Part shown: positions 34,332-43,406 of the stretch, one piece after another
Numbering within the stretch: position 1 is the first letter of the stretch
How the letters are laid out: the number at the start of each line of letters is the position of its first letter
DNA from: an uncultured Flavobacterium sp.
GTDB lineage: Bacteria > Bacteroidota > Bacteroidia > Flavobacteriales > Flavobacteriaceae
NCBI RefSeq assembly: GCF_951805225.1
Contig: NZ_OX638201.1
Location: 4,774,001 to 4,838,000, forward strand
Reading direction: 5' to 3'
DNA: 64,000 bases
Notes under the pieces: model-generated
Told to the model about the DNA's origin: nothing
What the model saw: the letters and a program-made list of their open reading frames with translations, nothing else
The model's database searches: none
Translations under genes and position numbers: made by a program

Positions 34332-34370
34332 AACGCGTCGGGAACAATTGTTTCAGACGCGTTTTTTTGT
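34332..34370 (+). terminator. Terminator after DUF6249 gene
   Basis: AACGCGTC pairs with GACGCGTT around a 16-nt loop and is followed by TTTTTGTTTT. Shared with converging rnhA. Confidence 0.8.
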
Positions 34371-34371
34371 T

Positions 34372-34848
34372 TTATGATTTTGAACCGATGGTTTCGTAAT
34401 AAACATCTATCGAAAGGTTCTTTTGCATAGAAGCCATAACCGCCAATTCATCACAGCGTTCGTTTTGAGGATGATTATTGTGACCTTTAATCCATTTAAA
34501 GTCGACTTGATGTTTGCGATATATGATTAAAAAGCGTTTCCATAAATCAGGATTTTTTTTGCCGGTATATCCTTTTTTCTCCCAGCCAAAAACCCATTTT
34601 TTTACAACAGAATCGATGACGTATTTAGAATCGGAAACCACTAAAACTTTCATGTTTGGTTTTTTTAGCTTTTCTAAACCTACAATTACAGCTAAAAGCT
34701 CCATTCTATTATTGGTTGTTAAGCGAAAACCTTCATAGAATTCTTTTTTATGTGGTGTTCCTACCAATTCCATTACTACACCGTAACCGCCATTTCCGGG
34801 ATTTCCTTTTGCAGCGCCATCAGTATATATATGTACTTCGTGATTCAT
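34372..34848 (-). CDS. rnhA: Ribonuclease HI
   Basis: A 158-aa enzyme that cuts the RNA strand of RNA-DNA hybrids. The DEDD active site is visible: Asp10 in IYTDGAAKGNPG, Glu in NNRMELLAV, Asp in VVSDSKYVIDSV, and the C-terminal Asp in NERCDELA preceded by the KGHNNHPQNE loop. The length matches E. coli RNase HI (155 aa). Cytoplasmic. A single gene, 127 bp ahead of the purN 3' end on the same strand. Confidence 0.95.
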   Translation of the reverse strand: MNHEVHIYTDGAAKGNPGNGGYGVVMELVGTPHKKEFYEGFRLTTNNRMELLAVIVGLEKLKKPNMKVLVVSDSKYVIDSVVKKWVFGWEKKGYTGKKNPDLWKRFLIIYRKHQVDFKWIKGHNNHPQNERCDELAVMASMQKNLSIDVYYETIGSKS

Positions 34849-34862
34849 TTATTTTATTATTT

Positions 34863-34960
34863 ACCATATAAGAGTAATATAAGTCCATTTAATGTAAATG
34901 CTTACATGTTTAAACGATGTGATTTTTTTTACGAATCCAACTTATATAACTTATATGGTT
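34863..34960. repeat. Pair of inverted ACTTATAT elements
   Basis: ACCATATAAGAGTAATATAAGT (shown as two parts: ACCATATAAG and TAATATAAGT, 34863-34884) is mirrored by ACTTATATAACTTATATGGT (34940-34959). The 55-nt loop between holds no ORF. Related copies lie at 12086 and 24310. Confidence 0.55.
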
Positions 34961-34975
34961 TAATTTTTTTGTGTT

Positions 34976-35539
34976 TTATTCTTCTAATAGTCTTGAGATA
35001 ATTTCAGGAAAATACTTTTGTTCAAGTTCATGAATCTTTTCGGCCACTGTTTCTGCGGTATCTTCAGCTGTTAGAGCTGTATTTTTCTGGAAAATAATAG
35101 CGCCTTCATCATAATTTTCATTTACAAAATGAATAGAAATTCCGGTTTCTTTTTCTTTATTATCAACTACAGCTCTGTGTATGTGCATTCCGTACATTCC
35201 TTTGCCACCATAATTTGGTAGAAGCGCCGGATGGATGTTTATTATTTTATTAGGATAATTCTCGATTATATTCTCTGGAAATTTCAATAAGAAACCTGCA
35301 AGAACTATCAGATCCGGGTCGATTTCTTGTATTTTTTGTAATACATTTCGTTCTAAAAGTTCGTTTTTTGAGAAGATTTCAACTGGAATTTGATGATTTT
35401 TTGCTCTTTCGATAACTTTTGCCGAAGCATTATTCGTAAAAACAGAAACGACTCTTGCAATTTTACTTTTTGCAAAATGTTTTATGATGTTTTCAGCATT
35501 AGTTCCTGATCCTGAGGCAAAAACAATAATTTTTTTCAT
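34976..35539 (-). CDS. purN: Phosphoribosylglycinamide formyltransferase
   Basis: A 187-aa folate-dependent GAR transformylase, step 3 of purine synthesis. The N-terminal phosphate loop FASGSGTNAENI is followed by the catalytic INIHPALLPNYGGKGMYG block (Asn and His) and the Asp-bearing ISIHFVNENYDEGAII block. Normal length. It is divergent from acpP, with a 175-bp control region between. Confidence 0.95.
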   Translation of the reverse strand: MKKIIVFASGSGTNAENIIKHFAKSKIARVVSVFTNNASAKVIERAKNHQIPVEIFSKNELLERNVLQKIQEIDPDLIVLAGFLLKFPENIIENYPNKIINIHPALLPNYGGKGMYGMHIHRAVVDNKEKETGISIHFVNENYDEGAIIFQKNTALTAEDTAETVAEKIHELEQKYFPEIISRLLEE

Positions 35540-35676
35540 AATCGAATTTAGTTTGAGAATGCAAAAAACGGAATAAAAATCGAAAATAAATAGTATTAAA
35601 AAGTCTTTCTTGAAATTAATTTTATAAATTAGTGTTACATTTATAAACTAAATCGTGGTTTTAAAATAAAGTTTTT

Positions 35677-35684
35677 TATTTTTG
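35677..35684 (+). promoter_or_regulatory. acpP promoter, -7 box TATTTTTG
   Basis: Exact TAnnTTTG match followed by CCAAC, 30 nt before the start codon. Confidence 0.6.
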
Positions 35685-35714
35685 CCAACAAATTAAATTC
35701 TAAAATTAAAGATT

Positions 35715-35951
35715 ATGTCAGACATTGCATCAAGAGTAAAAGCGATTATCGTAGACAAATTAGGTGTTGACGAAAACGAAGTTGTAACAGAAGCAAGCTT
35801 CACTAATGATTTGGGAGCTGACTCATTAGACACTGTTGAGCTTATTATGGAATTCGAAAAAGAATTTGATATTCAAATTCCAGACGATCAAGCAGAAAAC
35901 ATTGCTACTGTTGGTCAAGCTATTTCTTATATCGAGGAAGCTAAAAAATAA
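35715..35951 (+). CDS. acpP: Acyl carrier protein
   Basis: A 78-aa acidic four-helix protein. The phosphopantetheine attachment site is Ser37 in GADSLDTVEL. It carries growing acyl chains for fatty-acid synthesis. It is followed by fabF and rnc, the conserved bacterial order. A terminator-like stem at 35949-36003 may reduce read-through, leaving acpP more strongly expressed than fabF. Confidence 0.97.
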   Translation: MSDIASRVKAIIVDKLGVDENEVVTEASFTNDLGADSLDTVELIMEFEKEFDIQIPDDQAENIATVGQAISYIEEAKK

Positions 35952-36003
35952 TAATACCGCACCCGATTTTTATATTGTATAAGTCGGGTGTTATTATTTT
36001 TTT
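35949..36003 (+). terminator. Attenuating terminator between acpP and fabF
   Basis: AATAATACCGCACCCGA pairs with TCGGGTGTTATTATT around an AT-rich loop and is followed by seven T's. Confidence 0.75.
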
Positions 36004-36130
36004 AAATTAAAATTTCGATTGATTTTCAATCACAAAGATATATTTATATTGTAATGCCCATGGCTCTTAAGTAACAATACTGTTAAGAAAGCGTGGGTTT
36101 TATTTGTTTAAAGTACAAAATACATATTTT

Positions 36131-37384
36131 ATGACGTTAAAGCGAGTTGTTGTAACAGGATTAGGTGCTCTTACTCCTATTGGGAATAATATCCAGGATT
36201 ACTGGGACGCACTTGTGAATGGGGTAAGCGGAGCCGCTCCTATCACGTATTATGATACAGAAAAGCATAAAACGAAATTTGCCTGCGAAGTAAAAAACTT
36301 CAATATTGAAGATTACATGGATCGTAAGGAATCTCGTAGATTAGATAAATTCGCTCAATATGCTGTTGCTGCAAGTGATGAAGCTATCAAAGATGCCGGA
36401 CTTACTAATGATAATATCGACAAAACAAGAGTTGGTGTTATTTGGGGAGCTGGAATTGGAGGTTTAGAAACTTTTCAGGAAGAAGTAATTTATTATGCTA
36501 AAGGTGACGGAACTCCTAAATTCAATCCGTTTTTTATTCCTAAAATGATTGCCGATATTGCACCAGCACACATTTCGATGCGTAATGGTTATATGGGACC
36601 AAATTATACTACTGTTTCTGCATGTGCATCTTCTGCAAATGCTTTAATTGATGCTTTCAACTACATTCGTTTAGGAATGTGTGATGTTATTGTATCAGGT
36701 GGATCTGAAGCAGCGATTACTATTGCAGGTATGGGAGGTTTTAATTCTATGCACGCTTTATCTACAAGAAACGAAAGTCCGGAAACGGCTTCAAGACCTT
36801 TTGATGCAACCAGAGATGGTTTTGTATTAGGAGAAGGAGCAGGAGCTTTAGTTCTTGAAGAATACGAACATGCTAAAGCCAGAGGCGCAAAAATTTATTG
36901 TGAAATTGGTGGTGGTGGAATGTCATCTGATGCGTATCACTTAACTGCACCACATCCGGAGGGAATTGGAGTTATTGCAGTTATGAAAAACACATTGAGA
37001 GACGCTGGAATGAATCCTGAAGATGTTGATCATATCAATACACACGGAACTTCTACTCCGTTAGGAGATGTTGCCGAATTAAAAGCAATCAGTGCTGTTT
37101 TTGGTGAACATGCAAAAAACATCAATATCAATTCAACAAAATCAATGACAGGACATTTACTTGGTGCTGCCGGAGCTATCGAAGCAATTGCTTCTATCTT
37201 AGCAATGCAACACAGTATTGTTCCTCCAACTATTAATCATACAGTAGTTGATGAAAACATTGATCCGTCATTGAATCTTACCTTAAACAAACCTCAAAAA
37301 AGAGAAGTAAATGTTGCTATGAGTAACACTTTTGGTTTTGGTGGACACAATGCTTGTGTATTGTTTAAAAAATTAGTTGACTAA
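36131..37384 (+). CDS. fabF: Beta-ketoacyl-ACP synthase II
   Basis: A 417-aa condensing enzyme elongating acyl-ACP with malonyl-ACP. The catalytic triad is visible: Cys165 in VSACASSANAL, His in INTHGTSTPLGD (about 305) and His in KSMTGHLLGAAG (about 341). ATG 36131 (MTLKRVVVTGLGALTP) is the usual N-terminus; an upstream in-frame TTG would add nine unlikely residues. The gene runs into rnc after 9 bp, so the two are co-transcribed. Confidence 0.96.
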   Translation: MTLKRVVVTGLGALTPIGNNIQDYWDALVNGVSGAAPITYYDTEKHKTKFACEVKNFNIEDYMDRKESRRLDKFAQYAVAASDEAIKDAGLTNDNIDKTRVGVIWGAGIGGLETFQEEVIYYAKGDGTPKFNPFFIPKMIADIAPAHISMRNGYMGPNYTTVSACASSANALIDAFNYIRLGMCDVIVSGGSEAAITIAGMGGFNSMHALSTRNESPETASRPFDATRDGFVLGEGAGALVLEEYEHAKARGAKIYCEIGGGGMSSDAYHLTAPHPEGIGVIAVMKNTLRDAGMNPEDVDHINTHGTSTPLGDVAELKAISAVFGEHAKNININSTKSMTGHLLGAAGAIEAIASILAMQHSIVPPTINHTVVDENIDPSLNLTLNKPQKREVNVAMSNTFGFGGHNACVLFKKLVD

Positions 37385-37393
37385 TTTCTGTAT

Positions 37394-38134
37394 ATGAATT
37401 TTATCAAAAAAATATTTTCTAAATCCCGTTCTCTAGAAGACGGGATTTTTTTTGACACTATTCAGAAAATACTTGGATTTGAGCCGGGAACAATCGATTT
37501 TTATAAGAAAGCTTTTACGCATCGTTCTTCGAATAAATTAGACGAATCCGGACATCCAATAAATTACGAACGATTAGAATTTTTAGGAGATGCTATGTTA
37601 AGTGCCGTTATTGCAGCACATTTATTTAACAAAGCACCAAATGGCGACGAAGGATATCTGACCAAAATGAGATCAAAGATTGTGAGTCGCGAACACTTAA
37701 ATGAGTTAGGTAAAGATTTAAATCTGGTTCGTTTTGTAGAAAGCAAAGTGCCAATTCAGCATTTTGGAGAAAATATTCATGGTAATATTTTTGAATCACT
37801 TATAGGTGCAATTTATTTAGACAAGGGATACTCGTTTTGCGAAAGATTTATTCAAAAAAGAGTTGTTACTCCATATGTTGATATTGCACGACTTGAGGGA
37901 AAGGTTATTAGTTATAAAAGTTTGGTTATCGAATGGTGTCAGAAAGAAAAGAGAGTCTTTCATTACGACATTTTTGAAGATAACGGTATTGATGGTCAAC
38001 GCTTATTTGGAGTTAAATTAAGTATAGACGACAAAGTAATCGCAAGAGCGCGAGCAACTTCAAAAAAGAAAGCAGAAGAGAAAGCATCGCAAAGAGCTTA
38101 TTTTGCATTTCAGGAAAAAATAGATAAGAAATAA
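37394..38134 (+). CDS. rnc: Ribonuclease III
   Basis: A 246-aa double-strand-specific RNase for rRNA and mRNA processing. The catalytic domain has the signature ERLEFLGDAMLS (residues 59-70) and the second acidic cluster HGNIFESLIGAIYLDKG. A dsRNA-binding domain fills about residues 175-240 (RARATSKKKAEEKASQRAY). The N-terminal extension of about 15 residues is common in this group. Third gene of the acpP-fabF-rnc set. Confidence 0.95.
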   Translation: MNFIKKIFSKSRSLEDGIFFDTIQKILGFEPGTIDFYKKAFTHRSSNKLDESGHPINYERLEFLGDAMLSAVIAAHLFNKAPNGDEGYLTKMRSKIVSREHLNELGKDLNLVRFVESKVPIQHFGENIHGNIFESLIGAIYLDKGYSFCERFIQKRVVTPYVDIARLEGKVISYKSLVIEWCQKEKRVFHYDIFEDNGIDGQRLFGVKLSIDDKVIARARATSKKKAEEKASQRAYFAFQEKIDKK

Positions 38135-38259
38135 CGACAAAATTGTCGCAACTTTCTTAATGCTATAACGTTTTCGTTTATAAATTAACAAAAACATACA
38201 CGTCATAACTATTGATGCTTCGATAGAAATAGTATATTTACACCTTGATTTTTCATGAT

Positions 38260-38748
38260 ATGGCTATTCATAGATTGGATTTAGACGAATTTGACGAAAT
38301 TGATTATTATTTAATGGCAATTCATACTTCATTAGAAGATTATAGATTGGCCTATTTTATCAATAAAAACCTTCCGATAAACCTAAGTAAGAGCAAGAAC
38401 GAGATCCACGCTCAAACAAAAGAAGGTGAGGCAAATTTTTCGAGATTCTATTATTATGATTCCGAAAAGGCAATTTCATGGAATTTAATTCAGAATAAAA
38501 ATGAAATCATTTCTGTGAGTAAGAATGATCTTCAAGATTTGTTTTCCAATGAAACAAGTGAGGTTTCGACAACAATTCATTTACTTCCTGAATTCAAAAA
38601 AGTAGATTTTTTCCTGAAAATAGAAAATAGTGAAGAGACTATTGATTTTTCAGAAATTCAACAACAATTAAATACCATTGATAGTATTGCGGCAATTTAT
38701 GCTGTAGATACCAACAAAATAAAATCAAAAAACAATCTAATTTTTTAA
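38260..38748 (+). CDS. IPExxxVDY-family protein
   Basis: A 162-aa protein of the family named for its IPExxxVDY motif; here it reads LPEFKKVDFFL near residue 120. It occurs in Flavobacteriia next to pyk, as here (5 bp upstream of pyk). It is acidic and probably cytoplasmic, with no signal peptide. ATG 38260 (MAIHRLDLDEFDEID) is taken because the upstream in-frame TTG at 38245 has no support. Function unknown; the tight link suggests a role with pyruvate kinase. Confidence 0.8.
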   Translation: MAIHRLDLDEFDEIDYYLMAIHTSLEDYRLAYFINKNLPINLSKSKNEIHAQTKEGEANFSRFYYYDSEKAISWNLIQNKNEIISVSKNDLQDLFSNETSEVSTTIHLLPEFKKVDFFLKIENSEETIDFSEIQQQLNTIDSIAAIYAVDTNKIKSKNNLIF

Positions 38749-38753
38749 AAAAA

Positions 38754-40184
38754 ATGTTAACAAACAAGAAAACCAAAATTGTTGCTACACTTGGGCCTGC
38801 ATGTAGTACGAGAGAGATTATCAAGGATATGATCGATGCAGGTGTTAATGTGTTTAGAGTCAATTTTTCGCATGCAGATTACGAAGGTGTAAAGGATAAA
38901 ATTAATATTATTAGAGGTCTAAACGAAGAGTTTGGTTACACGACTGCAATCCTTGGAGATTTGCAAGGACCAAAACTTAGAGTTGGTGTGATGGAAGAAG
39001 GAACTGTTGTTCATGATGGTGATTTAATCACTTTTACAACTGCAGAAGATATTATTGGAACAGCTCAAAAAGTGTTCATGAAATATCAAAATTTTCCAAA
39101 TGATGTTAACCCTGGAGAGCGTATTTTGCTTGATGATGGTAAATTGATTTTCGAAATTATTTCTACTGATAAAAAGACTGAAGTTGTTGCTAAAGTAATT
39201 CAAGGTGGAGAGTTAAAATCTAAAAAAGGAGTTAACTTACCAAACACTAAAATTTCTTTGCCAGCTTTAACTGAAAAAGATATTGCTGATGCAATTTTTG
39301 CAATTGAGCAAAAAGTAGACTGGATTGCACTTTCGTTTGTAAAAACACCACGCGATTTACAAGATCTACAAGAATTGATCGCTAAACATTCAGAATATAA
39401 AATTCCAATTGTTGCTAAAATTGAAATGCCGGAAGCTCTTGAGAACATGGATAAAATTGTAGCATATTGTGACGCTTTAATGGTTGCTCGTGGAGATTTA
39501 GGAGTTGAACTTCCTGCACATGAAGTACCATTGGTTCAAAAAGATTTGATCCGCAGAGCAAAAACAGCTAGAATTCCTGTTATCGTTGCAACGCAAATGA
39601 TGGAAACAATGATTACTAGTTTAACTCCAACAAGAGCTGAAGTAAACGACGTTGCAAACTCTGTAATGGATGGAGCTGATGCTGTAATGTTATCTGGAGA
39701 AACTGCTACAGGAAATTATCCGGTACAAGTTATTCAAAAAATGACTCAAATTTGTGAGGCTGTTGAGGATTCAGAATTAATTCACGTTCCACAAAATACT
39801 CCACAAATCAAAACTAAACGTTTTATTACTAAAACAGTTTGTCATCAGGCAGCTTTATTAGCAAATGAAATCAAAGCTAAAGCAATTTGTACTTTAACAA
39901 ATAGTGGTTATACAGCTTTTCAAATTTCAGCTTGGAGACCATCTGCACATATTTTAGTATTTACTTCAAACAAAAGAATCTTAACACAATTGAATTTATT
40001 ATGGGGAGTAAAATCATACTTCTATGATAAAGACGAAAGTACAGATGATACTGTAACTGATGTTAACGAAATTGCAAAAGAAAAAGGATATGTTGTAAAA
40101 GGTGATTATTTGATTAACCTTGCAGCAATGCCAATTAAAGATAAAGGAATGGTTAACACCATGAGAGTTTCTGAAATAGAATAA
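38754..40184 (+). CDS. pyk: Pyruvate kinase
   Basis: A 476-aa last enzyme of glycolysis, PEP + ADP to pyruvate + ATP. Motifs: TKIVATLGPACS N-terminus, the catalytic Lys region IVAKIEMPEALENMDKI, MVARGDLGVE, ATQMMETMI, and DGADAVMLSGETATGNYP. A C-terminal allosteric domain is present (about 345-476). It is co-transcribed with the IPExxxVDY gene 5 bp upstream and ends at a strong terminator. Confidence 0.96.
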   Translation: MLTNKKTKIVATLGPACSTREIIKDMIDAGVNVFRVNFSHADYEGVKDKINIIRGLNEEFGYTTAILGDLQGPKLRVGVMEEGTVVHDGDLITFTTAEDIIGTAQKVFMKYQNFPNDVNPGERILLDDGKLIFEIISTDKKTEVVAKVIQGGELKSKKGVNLPNTKISLPALTEKDIADAIFAIEQKVDWIALSFVKTPRDLQDLQELIAKHSEYKIPIVAKIEMPEALENMDKIVAYCDALMVARGDLGVELPAHEVPLVQKDLIRRAKTARIPVIVATQMMETMITSLTPTRAEVNDVANSVMDGADAVMLSGETATGNYPVQVIQKMTQICEAVEDSELIHVPQNTPQIKTKRFITKTVCHQAALLANEIKAKAICTLTNSGYTAFQISAWRPSAHILVFTSNKRILTQLNLLWGVKSYFYDKDESTDDTVTDVNEIAKEKGYVVKGDYLINLAAMPIKDKGMVNTMRVSEIE

Positions 40185-40202
40185 TTTTCTTTTTAAAATT
40201 AT

Positions 40203-40236
40203 ATAAAAGCCATTCGATATCGAATGGCTTTTTTTT
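40203..40236 (+). terminator. Terminator after pyk
   Basis: AAAGCCATTCGATATCGAATGGCTTT is a near-complete palindrome (shown as AAAGCCATTCGA / TCGAATGGCTTT) followed by T's. Confidence 0.9.
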
Positions 40237-40358
40237 GCTTAAAACTATTTCGGAATATAGTTTTATAATTCATCATAAAAAGATTTGTTTCTTATTCATT
40301 TCTATTTTTAGACAATACTTCTTTCTATAACAATATTCCTGTTTTTTGATTTTTCAAT

Positions 40359-40431
40359 GTTTCATTTTGCAAAATGCAACGTAATTAAATGAAAAAACAC
40401 CTTTTTCATGTTTCATTTTATAAAATGAAAC
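40359..40431. promoter_or_regulatory. Cluster of three inverted repeats upstream of the sulfatase operon
   Basis: Site 1 (40359-40380) has arms GTTTCATTTTG / CAAAATGCAAC with one mismatch. Site 2 (40410-40431) has arms GTTTCATTTTA / TAAAATGAAAC, a perfect 22-bp palindrome. Their centres are 51 bp apart. Between them ATGAAAAA (40389-40396) and TTTTTCAT (40402-40409) form a third inverted repeat. This looks like a paired operator for a dimeric regulator. The rest of the 457-bp gap has no ORF. Confidence 0.55.
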
Positions 40432-40602
40432 AATGTCAAGCCTTATAAATGCTATTGTTCGATTTTTTATTAGCTATTTTTGAGATAGTTAACTAAAAGT
40501 TAAAAAAATTCCTGTTGCATATTGAACTCCCCAAAAATATTAAAAAACTGGAACGCATTAGATTTATCTTTCTTTATAAAAACAATTAAGTAGTATTTTT
40601 CC

Positions 40603-40610
40603 TATATTTG
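40603..40610 (+). promoter_or_regulatory. Sulfatase-operon promoter, -7 box TATATTTG
   Basis: Exact TAnnTTTG match 31 nt before the sulfatase start. No TTTG is seen at -33, which suggests dependence on an activator. Confidence 0.5.
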
Positions 40611-40641
40611 AATAAAAGAATTATTAACAAATTTTATTACC

Positions 40642-42291
40642 ATGAAACAAAGTAAATTTAAAATTGGAATTCGAAATTCGATGATGCTATTTGCATTAGC
40701 TTGTTTTTCAGTAACACAAGCACAGAACGCTAAAAAGCCCAATATTCTTATAATTTGGGGTGATGATATTGGTATAAGTAATATTAGCACTTACAGTAAC
40801 GGCTTAATGGGGTATCAAACTCCTAACATTGACCGTATTGCTAATGAAGGAATAAAGTTTTTACATTATTATGGAGAACAAAGCTGTACTGCCGGACGTG
40901 CTGCATTGCTAACAGGTCAGCAAGGTATCCGTACAGGTTTGACTAAAGTAGGATTTCCGGGTGCTCCAATGGGAATGAATCAGTTAGATCCTTCTATTGG
41001 TGGAATTATGAAAAATCTTGGTTATGCTACAGGACAGTTTGGTAAAAATCACGTAGGAGATAGAAATGAAAACTTGCCTACTGTAAATGGATTTGATGAA
41101 TATTTTGGAAGTTTATATCATCTAAATGCTTCAGAAGAACCAGAATTACCGGATTATCCTAAAGATCCTGCTTTCTTTAATAAATTTGGACCTCGTGGAG
41201 TTTTAAAATGTACAGCAACAAGTTCAGATGATGCTACAGTAGATCCGCGTTTTGGAAAAATTGGAAAACAAAGAATTGAAGATACAGGTCCTCTTACTAA
41301 AAAAAGAATGGAAACTATAGATGATGAAACATCTGCTGCAGCTATTGATTATATCAAAAGACAAAATTCTGCCGGTAAACCTTTCTTTGTTTGGTATAAT
41401 GCTACTCGTATGCACTTGCGTACACACGTAAGAGCAGAACATCGTGGAAAATATACACATGGTGATAGCGAATATATTGATGGTATGATCGAACACGACT
41501 TTACTGTTGGAGAACTGTTAAAAGCATTAGACGATTTAGGAATTGCCGATAATACTATCGTAGTTTATTCTTCTGATAATGGACCTCACATGAATAGCTG
41601 GCCAGATGCGGCAATGACACCATTTCGTTCTGAAAAAGATACCAACTGGGAAGGAGCTTTCCGTGTACCTTGCGTAGTTCGTTGGCCAGGACATATTAAA
41701 CCGGGACAAATTAGTGACCAATTAATGTCTCACCTTGATTGGATGCCAACTTTAGCATCTATTGCCGGAGAACCAGATTTAGTAAAAAAATTATTGAGTG
41801 GCTATAAAGCTAATGGTATCAACTATAAAGTACACTTAGACGGTTATGATCAATCAGCATTTTTAGAAGGGAAAAGTCCTAAAAGTGCCAGAGATAAATT
41901 TTTCTATTCTGATGATGATGGTTTACTTGTAGCGCTGCGAAAAGGAGATTATAAATCTGTTTTTGCAGAACAACGCTCTCCTGGAACTTTAGAGCTTTGG
42001 GCAGAACCTTTTACAAAATTACGTTTACAAAAAATGTACAATTTATACCAAGATCCATACGAAAGAGCTGATATAACATCTAATACATATTGGGATTGGA
42101 TCTTAAATCACGTATACTATGGATACGAGTATATTGCTGAAGTAGCAGAATTTGCTGAAACTTTCAAAGATTACCCACCACGAGCTATACCGCCAAGTTT
42201 CTCTCCTGCAACAATTATGGAAGAAACATTAAATGCGATTAAAATTCAAAAGGTCATTAAATCAGATACACAAACTTCTAAGAAAAAATAA
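40642..42291 (+). CDS. Exported arylsulfatase-type sulfatase
   Basis: A 549-aa sulfatase with a signal peptide (cleavage near VTQAQ). N-terminal metal ligands are in IWGDDIG (D41, D42). The formylglycine site is C82 in SCTAGRAALLTG, a C-x-A-x-R form rather than the common C-x-P-x-R. FGKNHVGD and SSDNGPHMNSW carry further active-site residues. It would hydrolyse sulfate esters in the periplasm after maturation by a sulfatase-modifying enzyme, which is not in the window. It heads a ten-gene co-directional cluster. The substrate is unknown. Confidence 0.88.
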   Translation: MKQSKFKIGIRNSMMLFALACFSVTQAQNAKKPNILIIWGDDIGISNISTYSNGLMGYQTPNIDRIANEGIKFLHYYGEQSCTAGRAALLTGQQGIRTGLTKVGFPGAPMGMNQLDPSIGGIMKNLGYATGQFGKNHVGDRNENLPTVNGFDEYFGSLYHLNASEEPELPDYPKDPAFFNKFGPRGVLKCTATSSDDATVDPRFGKIGKQRIEDTGPLTKKRMETIDDETSAAAIDYIKRQNSAGKPFFVWYNATRMHLRTHVRAEHRGKYTHGDSEYIDGMIEHDFTVGELLKALDDLGIADNTIVVYSSDNGPHMNSWPDAAMTPFRSEKDTNWEGAFRVPCVVRWPGHIKPGQISDQLMSHLDWMPTLASIAGEPDLVKKLLSGYKANGINYKVHLDGYDQSAFLEGKSPKSARDKFFYSDDDGLLVALRKGDYKSVFAEQRSPGTLELWAEPFTKLRLQKMYNLYQDPYERADITSNTYWDWILNHVYYGYEYIAEVAEFAETFKDYPPRAIPPSFSPATIMEETLNAIKIQKVIKSDTQTSKKK

Positions 42292-42316
42292 AAATAACAT
42301 CAGAAGTAGAGAATAA

Positions 42317-42349
42317 TAAAGCTTGAGTTACCCCATAACTCAAGCTTTA
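42317..42349 (+). terminator. Intercistronic hairpin after sulfatase
   Basis: TAAAGCTTGAGTT pairs perfectly with AACTCAAGCTTTA (13 bp, 7-nt loop). The T run is poor (ACAATAATTT), so partial termination or mRNA processing is likely. Confidence 0.6.
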
Positions 42350-42372
42350 CAATAATTTAAAAAATCAATATC

Positions 42373-43392
42373 ATGTATAGAAAAATATATATATTGCCCC
42401 TCTTTTTATTATTACTGGGCTCGTGCAAAAAGTCTGACACTCTTACTACAACAACAAGTCCAAAAGACAGTACCGCTGCAGTTGCAACAAGTGGAGATCC
42501 GCTGCCAAGTTGGAACGATGGAGCTTTAAAGAAAGATATTATCGCTTACGTTACAAAAGTAACTAAAGAAGGAACTCCTGATTTTATTCCGGTTGAAGAC
42601 AGAATTGCGACTTTTGATAATGACGGAACGCTCTGGGCAGAAAAACCATATGTTCAGGAATTATTTGCTTTTTACAGAGTTAAAAAACTGGTTACGGCAA
42701 ATCCTGCTTTAGCTCAAAAACAACCTTTTAAAGCTGTAGTCGAAAAAGATAAAACCTATTTTGAAAAAGGAGGAGATAAAGCTCTTATCGAATTGGTTGC
42801 TGCAACGCATACTGGTTTAACCGAAGATGAATTCGAAGCTGAAGCAAAAGAGTTTTTTGCAGGCGCTCAATATCCGGGCAAAAATGTTCCTTTAAAACAA
42901 ATTAGATACCAACCACAATTAGAGTTATTAAATTATTTACGTGCAAACGGATTTAAAACTTTTATTGTTACCGGAGGAACTATAGAATTGGTGCGTGCAA
43001 TTTCTGCTGATTTCTATGGAATTCCTAAAAATCAGGTTGTAGGTACCTCTTTTAAATATAAATATGACGCTGACAAAAACAGTATAATAAGAGAGCCAGC
43101 CTTGGATCTTTTAAATGATAAAGAAGGAAAACCTGTTGGTATACAATTACATATTGGTCAAAGACCTGTATTTGCTTGCGGAAACGAAGGCGGAGCTGGC
43201 GATCTTGCCATGCTAAAATATTCTCAGGGTAGTAAATATCCATCATTTCAATTGATCGTAAACCACAACGATTCGATCCGAGAATACAGTTATCAGGAAA
43301 AAGACAATTTATCATTAAATACTGCTGCTAAAAACAAGTATCATGTTATTAGTATGAAAGACGACTGGAAGAAGATTTTCCCAGATAAATAA
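42373..43392 (+). CDS. HAD-superfamily phosphatase-like lipoprotein
   Basis: A 339-aa lipoprotein (LGSC, Cys18) with a Thr/Ser-rich linker, then a HAD fold. Motif I is FDNDGTLW (D82, D84), motif II is IVTGGT, and the motif IV region is CGNEGGAGDLAML. A helical cap lies between motifs I and II (about 95-190), as in phosphoserine-phosphatase-like enzymes. The catalytic residues are intact, so phosphatase activity in the periplasm is likely. The substrate is unknown. It lies between the sulfatase and the envelope proteins of the DUF1254 cluster. Confidence 0.8.
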   Translation: MYRKIYILPLFLLLLGSCKKSDTLTTTTSPKDSTAAVATSGDPLPSWNDGALKKDIIAYVTKVTKEGTPDFIPVEDRIATFDNDGTLWAEKPYVQELFAFYRVKKLVTANPALAQKQPFKAVVEKDKTYFEKGGDKALIELVAATHTGLTEDEFEAEAKEFFAGAQYPGKNVPLKQIRYQPQLELLNYLRANGFKTFIVTGGTIELVRAISADFYGIPKNQVVGTSFKYKYDADKNSIIREPALDLLNDKEGKPVGIQLHIGQRPVFACGNEGGAGDLAMLKYSQGSKYPSFQLIVNHNDSIREYSYQEKDNLSLNTAAKNKYHVISMKDDWKKIFPDK

Positions 43393-43406
43393 TAGGAACT
43401 AATCAG

